DNA of 64,000 bases. Origin: Methylobacterium sp. Leaf108 (GTDB lineage Bacteria; Pseudomonadota; Alphaproteobacteria; Rhizobiales; Beijerinckiaceae). Below, in pieces: positions 57,702-64,000 of this stretch (within the stretch, counting starts at the first letter, position 1; each line of letters begins with the position of its first letter). The notes beneath the pieces are model-generated. The model was not told the origin of the DNA, ran no database searches, and saw only the letters and a program-made list of their open reading frames with translations. The position numbers and the translations under genes were made by a program. Location: assembly GCF_001423265.1 (NCBI RefSeq), contig NZ_LMND01000035.1:197218-261217 (forward strand), given 5' to 3'.

Positions 57702-59291
57702 CTATTCCGCCGCGAACAGGCCGAAGCCCTCCGGCGGCACCGCCTTGCCTTCACAGGCCAAACCCTTGACCTCGCTCGGCGGCGCCTTGGGGTCACCGGG
57801 CGATGCCTTGGGATCGCCCGGCGCGGTCTCGCAGCCGAGCCCCGGCAGGGCGACGACGCGGTTGCCGCGATAATCCATGCGGCAGACGATGGTGCCGCGG
57901 GTCTCGATGTAGCTGAGCAGGCGCCGGGCCCGGCCGGGCGAACGGCTGCCGATCGCCCGGGCCAGGGCCTCGTCGCCCGGGCAGGGCTCGGCGGCCAGGG
58001 CCGCGCGGGCGAGCAGAAGGAACAGGCCCTGGACCTCGTCGGGCAGGGCTGCGGCCACGCTCCGCGCCTCTTCCCAGCGGGCATCGGCCTGGGGATCGAC
58101 TCCGGCGGCCTCCTCGTCGACGCCGGCCCGGGCGACGCCCAGGCGCCGGCGGAAGGCCGAGAGGGTGATCGCCTCGCCGTCGAGGCCCCGCATCCGGCAG
58201 CGTACCAGGAAGTCCTGGTAGACCACCGCCACCGGCTGGCCGGCGGCATCGCGGTCGTCGGCGATGCCGCGCAGGACCGCCTCGATCCCCTCGCGGATCT
58301 CGGCCTCCGACAGGGTCGGCGCCGCCTCGACGGGCTCGGGCCGGTGGCGGCCCAGTTCGCGCATCAGCTCGGCCGGGGTGGTGCGCGGCGTCGGCGTCGC
58401 CCGCGGGGCCGGCGTCCAGGCGGCGGGCTCGTCGTCGGCGCGGGTCAGGATCAGGGCGCGCAGATCGGCGGTGGCGGCCTGCGGCAGCGGGATCAGGGTC
58501 GGCGAGCCGGCCCGGCTTCCGGTGAAGACCGGGCCGATGCGCAGCGCCAGGGGACGCCGGCTGAGGGCGGGCCCGAGGGCCACGAATTCGCCGCGCGCCA
58601 GGTCGCGGAAACGCTCGGCGCCGCGCCGGTCGAGGCCGAGCAGGTCGGCGGCGCGTGCCATGTCGATGTCGAGGAAGGTGCGGCCCATCAGGAAGTTGGT
58701 GGCCTCGGCGGCCACGTTCTTGGCGAGCTTGGCCAGGCGCTGCGTCGCGATCACCCCGGCGAGCCCGCGCTTGCGGCCGCGGCACATCAGGTTGGTCATC
58801 GCCCCCAGCGAGGCCTTGCGCGCCTCGTCCGAGACCTCGCCGGCGGCGGCCGGCGCGAACACCTGGGCCTCGTCGACCACCACGAGGACGGGATACCAAT
58901 GGGCGCGCTCGGCCTCGAACAGGCCGCCGAGGAAGGCGGCCGCGGCCCGCATCTGCGCCTCGGCGTCGAGGCTCTCCAGATCGAGCACCACCGAGACCCG
59001 GTGCGCACGCACCCGCGCGGCGATGGCCTGGAGATCGGACTCGCCATGGGCGCCGTCGACCACGACGTGGCCGTGCGCGGCGGCCAGGGTGACGAAATCG
59101 CCTTCGGGGTCGATCACCACCTGCTGCACCGCGCCGGCACTCTGTTCGAGCAGGCGGCGCAGGAGGTGCGACTTGCCCGAGCCGGAATTGCCCTGGACGA
59201 GGAGGCGGGTCGCGAGCAGCTCCTCGAGGTCCATGAGGGCGGGTTCCGCGCCCGCGCCGAGGCTGACGCCCATCTCGATGCCGACCGTCAT
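57702..59291 (-). CDS. HerA-like (DUF87) ATPase
   Basis: A 529-residue ATPase. The FtsK/HerA-type fold has Walker A QGNSGSGKSHLLRRLLEQ, QVVIDPEGDFVTLA, Walker B VLVVVDEAQVFAP and an arginine finger region in MCRGRKRGLAGVIATQRLAKL. The C-terminal domain (RDLARGEFVALGPAL, a second helical part and a low-complexity tail with GDPKASPGDPKAPP) resembles HerA-like helicases or DUF87 proteins. A nuclease partner gene is not adjacent. The start at 59291 follows GGAG; the upstream open frame is not coding-like. It converges on the ArsR gene. Confidence 0.82.
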   Translation of the reverse strand: MTVGIEMGVSLGAGAEPALMDLEELLATRLLVQGNSGSGKSHLLRRLLEQSAGAVQQVVIDPEGDFVTLAAAHGHVVVDGAHGESDLQAIAARVRAHRVSVVLDLESLDAEAQMRAAAAFLGGLFEAERAHWYPVLVVVDEAQVFAPAAAGEVSDEARKASLGAMTNLMCRGRKRGLAGVIATQRLAKLAKNVAAEATNFLMGRTFLDIDMARAADLLGLDRRGAERFRDLARGEFVALGPALSRRPLALRIGPVFTGSRAGSPTLIPLPQAATADLRALILTRADDEPAAWTPAPRATPTPRTTPAELMRELGRHRPEPVEAAPTLSEAEIREGIEAVLRGIADDRDAAGQPVAVVYQDFLVRCRMRGLDGEAITLSAFRRRLGVARAGVDEEAAGVDPQADARWEEARSVAAALPDEVQGLFLLLARAALAAEPCPGDEALARAIGSRSPGRARRLLSYIETRGTIVCRMDYRGNRVVALPGLGCETAPGDPKASPGDPKAPPSEVKGLACEGKAVPPEGFGLFAAE

Positions 59292-59930
59292 CACCGCTCC
59301 GGTTGCCCGCCAAGTCCGGTTGCCCGCCAAGACGGGGACACGGGGGATCGCCGCGATCCCTCGCCCGCGCAGTTCTAGCACGCGCGCCGCGTCGGCGGAC
59401 GGGCGGCGCGGCCGGGCATCCACAGGGCTTCGGCCGCACGGGAGAAGGGTGGAGAACCCGGACCTGACAAGTATCCTAGGACTTTTAGTCCAGGAAATAA
59501 ATGCTAATACAAGTTCGCTGACGATCGAGGCGCGGGTCCCCTCCCCCTTGCGGGGTTGGCCCGGCGACCCTGTGTCGAGGCAGGCGGAACCACTCCACTC
59601 CCCTGCCACCTCCTCGCAAGACGAAGGGAAAGCGTCCCGCTCGAACGCTTCGAAGCGAGCCGCAGGCTACCGTCCGCGAGGTCGTGGCCGGAGAGGTCGC
59701 ACCAACCCTCCCCTGTCGCGCGGGGACACCAGCGTGCCGCCGCCGGTCTTTCGAGCGGCCGGGTCGTTGTAGAAGGGCTCGTCGAGGTAGCGGGCGCACG
59801 GATCCCAACGAGGGAAAGACCGTCATCCGCGCCGGCATGGGCGCTGCGGCGCCCGAGTTACGTGTGCCGGTCCGACCGGCATGGCGCCGGGCGAGGAGCC
59901 TCGCTCCGCTCGACAAGCGCAGTCGTCGAT
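59292..59930. other. 639-base gap without a gene, containing one strong AT-rich hairpin
   Basis: No gene or RNA found. At 59474-59495 a dyad reads TCCT-A-GGACT-TTT-AGTCC-AGGA, a nine-pair stem with a single bulged A, in a locally AT-rich segment (through about 59515). It may be an operator or part of the promoter for the HerA-like gene 183 bases downstream on the minus strand. The rest is GC-rich and shows no coding pattern. Confidence 0.5.
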
Positions 59931-60206
59931 TCAGGCGTCCCGGCCGTCGGCGGCCAGTTGTGCGAGGCCGGCGTCGACCTCGGCGCCCAGCATCCTACGC
60001 TCTGCCGGGGTGAGGTCGGCGGCCCAGCCGCGCTGGCCGAAACCCTCGGCGCATTTGGCGCGCTCGGCGTCGAGATAGGCGAGGGTCGCCTCCGGTGCGG
60101 TGCGCATGGCATGGGCGAAGCCGAACCAGGCCGCGCGCTCCACCACCGCCAGGCGCGCCCGCAGGCGGATCATCACCGCCCGATCCGGGCTGACCTCGTC
60201 GTCCAT
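59931..60206 (-). CDS. Small conserved-looking protein of unknown function
   Basis: A 91-residue predicted-helical protein: DRAVMIRLRARLAVVERAAWFGFAHAMRTAPEATLAYLDAERAKCAEGF, then LTPAERRMLGAEVDAGLAQLAAD. No known domain. GGGAAGG precedes the start at 60206 (AAGGGAAGGCTGCCAC). It lies with the next small gene and the iron permease gene on the same strand. Possible function in small-protein regulation is only a guess. Confidence 0.6.
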   Translation of the reverse strand: MDDEVSPDRAVMIRLRARLAVVERAAWFGFAHAMRTAPEATLAYLDAERAKCAEGFGQRGWAADLTPAERRMLGAEVDAGLAQLAADGRDA

Positions 60207-60226
60207 GTGGCAGCCTTCCCTTGCGA

Positions 60227-60433
60227 TCAGCGGCGCTGTTCGCAGCGCGTCTTGACGTAGCGGCCGGCATCGCCGGAATGGCCGGCGCTGGCGGCGAGGA
60301 TGGGCCCCTGCAACAGGCATTCCTGCAGGGAGTGGGCCGGGCCGGTGATCACGTCGAGGGCGGTCTCGCGCGTGCAGTCGGGCTGCGGCAGGTTGGCGGC
60401 ACAGATCAGGGCGACGACGATGATCGTATTCAT
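60227..60433 (-). CDS. Small exported protein with four cysteines
   Basis: A 68-residue protein with an N-terminal hydrophobic segment (TIIVVALICAANLP). The rest carries four cysteines in PDCTRE, QECLLQG and KTRCEQ besides one in the leader, so disulphide bonds are possible after export. No family recognised. The next gene downstream starts 20 bases away. Confidence 0.55.
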   Translation of the reverse strand: MNTIIVVALICAANLPQPDCTRETALDVITGPAHSLQECLLQGPILAASAGHSGDAGRYVKTRCEQRR

Positions 60434-60475
60434 TTCATCTGAACTAGATCGCGCGCGCCCGCCAGCAAGGGGGCC

Positions 60476-61300
60476 TCAGGCGGTCCGCAGGGCCCGGGGA
60501 CGACCGGTCGCACTCCACTGCATCAGGGCGAGCATCACCAGGACCGTGGCGAGGTAGGTAGCGCCCTGGAGCGCGGTGGGGCGGTCGGTGTAGCCGACGA
60601 GCGCATGCAGGACGCGGCCGGGCCAGGACGCCTCGGGCAGGATGGCGGCGGTGTTCCACAGGGTCTGGCCGAGCACGGTGACGAGGCCGGCGTTGGCGAG
60701 GAACTGCGCCGCCTGGGCGGCCAGGCCCGCGGCCAGCAGCACGATCAGCGCCGAGGTGACGGAGAAGACGTAGCGGGTGGGGATCGCGGCGAGCCCGAAG
60801 TAGCTCACGGCCGAGACCGCCGCGCCCGCCGCGACCCCGGCCAGCGCCCCGATCTGGAGGTCGGCCCCGGAAGCGCCCGAGGCCACCAGCCCGTAGAGGA
60901 ACAGGACGAGCTCGGCCCCCTCGCGCAGGATCGCGGCGCCGACCACCACGGCCAGCGCCGCCGCCCGGCGCTCGCCGGCCCGCACCGCATCGCCGGCCGC
61001 GCGCAGGTCGCCGGCGAGCTCGCGCCCGTGCCGGCTCATCCAGGTGTTGTGCCAGACCAGCATCAGCACCGCGACGACGAGGACGCCGGCGTTGAGGATG
61101 TCCTGGCCGGTGCCGTCGAAGGCGTCGGAGACCGATTCGGCGAACAGCGCCAGCAGGGCCGCTCCGGCGAGACCAGCCGCGACCCCCAGCGCGATCCAGC
61201 GCCGGCTGCCGGGCATGCCACGGGTGGCGGCCATGACGATGCCGACGATGAGGCCGGCCTCGATGACCTCGCGGAAGGCGATGACGAAGGCGCCGATCAT
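60476..61300 (-). CDS. ftrC: FTR1-family iron permease
   Basis: A 274-residue membrane permease with seven hydrophobic segments. The two REXXE-type motifs of FTR1 iron permeases are visible: FREVIEAGLIVG near the start and ILREGAELVLFLYG in the middle. It would transport ferric iron made by the oxidation of Fe(II) in the periplasm. Neighbouring genes for a polyferredoxin, cupredoxin and P19 protein form the FtrABCD-type iron uptake system. Confidence 0.88.
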   Translation of the reverse strand: MIGAFVIAFREVIEAGLIVGIVMAATRGMPGSRRWIALGVAAGLAGAALLALFAESVSDAFDGTGQDILNAGVLVVAVLMLVWHNTWMSRHGRELAGDLRAAGDAVRAGERRAAALAVVVGAAILREGAELVLFLYGLVASGASGADLQIGALAGVAAGAAVSAVSYFGLAAIPTRYVFSVTSALIVLLAAGLAAQAAQFLANAGLVTVLGQTLWNTAAILPEASWPGRVLHALVGYTDRPTALQGATYLATVLVMLALMQWSATGRPRALRTA

Positions 61301-61331
61301 GGCGGATCTCCTGTGGAGGGAGGGAAGGCGG

Positions 61332-62753
61332 TCACCAGATCCAGAACATCAGGACCCAGCCGGCGCTCGACAGGGCGGTGGCCGCCCCGATGGCGGCGGT
61401 GGCGGACAGGCGCCGCAGGCCGCGGCCGGAGAGGCCGGCGACGGCGTAGGCGAGGCGCAGGGTCCAGAGGCAGGCCCCGGCCAGCAGCAGCGCCCGGATC
61501 TCGGGCACGAACGGGACGTCGATGCGCTCGCCGCGCAGGAACCCGACGGTGAGGGCGGAGAGCCCCAGGAACAGGCCGCAGCCGGCCACCGGGATCAGGG
61601 TCTGGACGAGGTGGTGGAAGCGGGGCCATGACCACGTGCCCAGGGCCCGGGTCGCCAGCGCCACCAGGGCGGCGAGGGCGAGCCCGAGGCCGAGTGCCGC
61701 GGCGGCGACGTAGGCGATCAGCATCGTCCCGTCGAGGAGACTGAGCACGTCGTTGTGCTCGGGGTAGTTGGTGAGCACCCACCACGGCAGGGTCGTCTCG
61801 AGGGGCCAGGCGGTGCCGCGCTCGATCAGCCAGGTGGCCAGGGCCTGCTTGGCCGACACGAACCACGGGCTCGAGGACCATTGGAAGGCGCCCACCGCCA
61901 GCCCCATCATCCCGAACAGGATCAGGGCGCTCTGGCCGGCATCCGGCTCGGTGCCGGCGACATGGACGATCTCGTGGTTGGGCGAGCGCCGGGCGAGGCG
62001 CACGGCGCCGCGGTAGCCGCTGCAGCGCCCGCACATGTGGCAGGCGCCCGCCCCGCGCATGGTCCTGACGGGGACCAGGGGCGCGCAGTTGAACGCCTCC
62101 GACCGGGCCGGGCGGGGCGAGGCGGCCCAGGTGCGGCCGTCCACCTGGAAGCTCACCGGGGCGAGCTTGGCCAGCACCGCGAAGACGCCGTTGACGGGGC
62201 AGAGGTAGCGGCACCAGACGCGCTTGTTGCGGCCGTAGACGAGGCCCACCGCCATCGCCGCGAGGGTCGAGCCGCCGAGCACCACGAGGACGGGCTTGGG
62301 GTAGCCGTAGACGCTGACCATCTGGCCGTAGACCGTGGTGCCCGCGAAGGCCACGAACGGCCAGCCGCCCCAGCTGAGCCAGCGCGGCACCGCCCGCCCG
62401 AGGCTCCAGCGACTGGCGGCCTCGGTGAGGGTGCCCTCCGGGCACAGCAGGCCGCACCAGGCCCGGCCCACCACCGCCATGCTCACCAGCACGAACGGCC
62501 ACCAGATGCCCCAGAACGCGAATTGCGCCGCCAGCGTCAGGTCGGTCCAGATCTGGGCGCTGCGCCCGGGCAGCGGCAGGAAGGCCGGCACCGCCACGAG
62601 CACGAGGTAGACCGCCACCACCGCCCATTGCAGCGCCCGCACCGTGCGCAGGTGGCGCCCGAGCCAGTCGCCGAGCCGCGCCAGGCCGGCGTCGATCCGG
62701 CCGAGGCCGGGCCGGGGCAGGCCGGGTGGGTGCGCGATGGGCTGGGGGGTCAC
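61332..62753 (-). CDS. ftrD: Polyferredoxin-like membrane protein of the iron uptake system
   Basis: A 473-residue membrane protein with Fe-S motifs: a membrane-embedded CPEGTLTEA, KRVWCRYLCPVNGVFAVLAK, and GACHMCGRCSGYRGAV. It has eight or so membrane segments, and a NapH/YccM-type architecture. In FtrABCD systems it takes electrons to or from the periplasmic cupredoxin. It lies between the cupredoxin and permease genes, 31 bases from the permease. Confidence 0.85.
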   Translation of the reverse strand: MTPQPIAHPPGLPRPGLGRIDAGLARLGDWLGRHLRTVRALQWAVVAVYLVLVAVPAFLPLPGRSAQIWTDLTLAAQFAFWGIWWPFVLVSMAVVGRAWCGLLCPEGTLTEAASRWSLGRAVPRWLSWGGWPFVAFAGTTVYGQMVSVYGYPKPVLVVLGGSTLAAMAVGLVYGRNKRVWCRYLCPVNGVFAVLAKLAPVSFQVDGRTWAASPRPARSEAFNCAPLVPVRTMRGAGACHMCGRCSGYRGAVRLARRSPNHEIVHVAGTEPDAGQSALILFGMMGLAVGAFQWSSSPWFVSAKQALATWLIERGTAWPLETTLPWWVLTNYPEHNDVLSLLDGTMLIAYVAAAALGLGLALAALVALATRALGTWSWPRFHHLVQTLIPVAGCGLFLGLSALTVGFLRGERIDVPFVPEIRALLLAGACLWTLRLAYAVAGLSGRGLRRLSATAAIGAATALSSAGWVLMFWIW

Positions 62754-62898
62754 GGGAGGGTGCCTTCGGTGACGGGGAGGATCGAGGATGGGCGTGTCGG
62801 GTCCGCCGGGCCCGAAGAGGGTCGCCCGACCGTCCCCTGCCCCTGCCCTCCTCGCCGAGGGAGAGGGGATGCCGATCGGCGTGAGCGACGGGCGGAGG

Positions 62899-63231
62899 TC
62901 ATTTCGCGACCAGGGTCGCCTTGGCCTCCGGGTGGAAGTCGTCGAACACCGCGTAGGAGCCGGGATCGACGGTGCGGAACACGATCGACGAGGTGGAGCC
63001 GGCCGCGATCGCCTTCTCGCGGCGCAACTCCGCGCTCTCGAACTCCACCGGGGTCTGGCCGGTATTGGCGATCTCGAGCTTGAAGCGGGTGTTGGCCGGG
63101 ACCTCGATGACGCTGGGGACGATGACCCCGTCGCGCATCTCGACCCGGATCACCGGCAGGTCATCGGCCCGGGCCGGGGACGCGGCGAGACCGGCGGCGA
63201 GCAGGGCCCCGGCGGCCCACCGGGCGGTCAA
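62899..63231 (-). CDS. ftrB: Cupredoxin-domain periplasmic protein of the iron uptake system
   Basis: A 110-residue protein with a short signal sequence (WAAGALLAAGLAASPARADD). The mature part has the cupredoxin-like strand pattern VPANTRFKLEIANTGQTPVEFESAELRREKAI and ends with GSYAVFDDFHPEAKATLVAK, where the histidine and aspartates may bind copper or iron. It starts with TTG, overlapping the P19 stop by four bases (TTGA), so the two genes are coupled. It should oxidise or carry Fe(II). Confidence 0.8.
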   Translation of the reverse strand: MTARWAAGALLAAGLAASPARADDLPVIRVEMRDGVIVPSVIEVPANTRFKLEIANTGQTPVEFESAELRREKAIAAGSTSSIVFRTVDPGSYAVFDDFHPEAKATLVAK

Positions 63232-63788
63232 TACGCCCCCTTCTTGCCGGTGCCGGCGAAGGTGAAGTCCTGGACGAGGTCGAACGGCTTGAACCACTCC
63301 CCGACGCCGGTCTCCTTGTCGACGTGGCGGCCGAAATGCGCGTGCGGGCCGGGGGGCGCCACGGTCACGGTCAGGCGGTAGCGGCCGGGGCCGGCGAGCT
63401 TGACGTTGTCGCCGTAGTGCGGGCCGTCGTTGGCCACCATCGGCATCAGCGTGCCGCTCACCCTGGTCTCGGTGGGCTTGTCGCCGTCGAGCTTCACCAG
63501 CGCGAAGGTGACCGACAGCGAGGGCATCCAGTCGCCCTCGGCGAAACCGTTCCTGTTGTCCTTGGCGGCGCGGACGTCGGCCTCGAGGTGGATGTCGGAG
63601 TCGGCGGCCGCGAGCATCATGCCGGGCGGGTCCATCTCGATCGGCTGCAGGTAGACCGCGCCGACGTCGATGCCCTGCTGGACCACGTGCGGGCCGATCG
63701 GCACCTCCTTGGCGTGGGAAGCGCCCACCGCCGCCAGGCTCGCGAAAACCGCCCCGACCAGGGCCCTGCGACCGCCACGTCCCAGCAT
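63228..63788 (-). CDS. ftrA: P19/Tp34-family periplasmic iron-binding protein
   Basis: A 186-residue protein with a signal sequence (RALVGAVFASLAAVGASHAKE). The Tp34/P19 family markers are YLQPIEMDPPGMML (glutamate and methionine ligands), DSDIHLEADVRA (histidine), LMPMVANDGPHYGDNVKL (methionine and histidine) and GPHAHFGRHVDKETGVGEW. It binds ferrous iron, with copper as cofactor in some family members. It is the first gene of the uptake operon, and GGAG lies upstream of the ATG. Confidence 0.88.
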   Translation of the reverse strand: MLGRGGRRALVGAVFASLAAVGASHAKEVPIGPHVVQQGIDVGAVYLQPIEMDPPGMMLAAADSDIHLEADVRAAKDNRNGFAEGDWMPSLSVTFALVKLDGDKPTETRVSGTLMPMVANDGPHYGDNVKLAGPGRYRLTVTVAPPGPHAHFGRHVDKETGVGEWFKPFDLVQDFTFAGTGKKGAY

Positions 63789-63959
63789 CACTCGACACTC
63801 CGCGAGGCCGATCCGCCCCGGCCGTGCCCGCAACGCCGGATGGCGGCGGGGACCGGGCGAGGCATAAACCAATACGGGCCGCGTTCAACATTTATCGTCG
63901 TCATGGGATTAACTGGCACTGCGTCGTCGTGCCACCCATTTTGACGGTGCCTGACCTGA

Positions 63960-63974
63960 GAATTATAACAATTC
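63960..63974. promoter_or_regulatory. AT-rich palindrome upstream of the iron uptake operon
   Basis: GAATT-ATAAC-AATTC is a perfect 5-bp inverted repeat in an AT-rich patch, 172 bases before the ftrA start. The pattern recalls the spaced inverted repeats bound by iron regulators such as Irr (TTTAGAA-N3-TTCTAAA), but the match to that consensus is only partial. A binding role is inference. Confidence 0.35.
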
Positions 63975-64000
63975 CAGACTGGCGCATCTGGCGATATCGA

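Noticed and set aside
1..64000. CRISPR arrays
   Set aside because: No regularly spaced repeat-spacer pattern was found; the tandem repeats present are head-to-tail without unique spacers.

Overview
The window is a GC-rich chromosomal segment from an alphaproteobacterium, most likely a Methylobacterium-type member of the Hyphomicrobiales. The grounds are very high GC with strong G/C third-position bias, a GcrA-family protein, a TTAA-N7-TTAA box matching the CtrA consensus, an aspartyl-tRNA synthetase of the non-discriminating type, and the tmk-holB-metG-tatD-MBL gene string. Assignment to a genus is inference; no rRNA or tRNA gene was seen.

Layout. 0-7.6 kb: cell-surface genes (the start of an unidentified protein, a 1083-residue double glycosyltransferase, an exported unknown, a TAXI-type solute-binding protein, a GT2 enzyme). 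7.8-18.6 kb: housekeeping and envelope genes (aspS, a lipase, rnd, an exported unknown, erpA, dgt, an L,D-transpeptidase, a PAS-like protein). 18.6-20 kb: an orphan parA plus ribbon-helix-helix gene, preceded by a long inverted repeat and a CtrA-like box. 20.2-28.9 kb: rlpA, a D-Ala-D-Ala carboxypeptidase, tmk, holB, metG, tatD, an NTF2-like gene and an MBL-fold hydrolase. 28.9-32 kb: polyprenyl-type glycosylation genes and a GDSL hydrolase.

32.3-48.1 kb is the accessory region and the most interesting part. It is a Mu-like transposable element with a CI-like repressor and a divergent small DNA-binding gene around a perfect 40-bp palindrome, a MuA-type DDE transposase (D289, D360, E405), a MuB ATPase, GemA, two Mor-like activators, and repeated TTGGCGG-core sites at both ends in inverted orientation. 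The virion genes are almost gone: only a gpI-type protease fused in frame to a full-length gpT major capsid protein remains. No terminase, portal, tail or lysis gene is present. In their place are two defence-type cargo modules on the opposite strand: a SIR2 protein with an AlbA_2/Schlafen-type protein, and a Septu-like ATPase plus HNH nuclease pair. The element reads as a Mu-derived transposon or satellite that carries immunity genes.

48.2-64 kb returns to host DNA: an RND efflux permease and adaptor; a Crp-family regulator, FecR-domain protein and CHASE2 adenylate cyclase that could form a cAMP circuit; a GcrA C-terminal-domain protein; an SDR oxidoreductase divergent from an ArsR-type regulator; a HerA-like ATPase; and an FtrABCD-type ferrous iron uptake operon (P19, cupredoxin, polyferredoxin, FTR1 permease).

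Across the host part, many genes carry short in-frame tandem duplications of 15-21 bp (rlpA, the carboxypeptidase, fecR, the exported unknown, the HerA-like ATPase, tmk), which looks like a genome-wide habit rather than a trait of any one gene.
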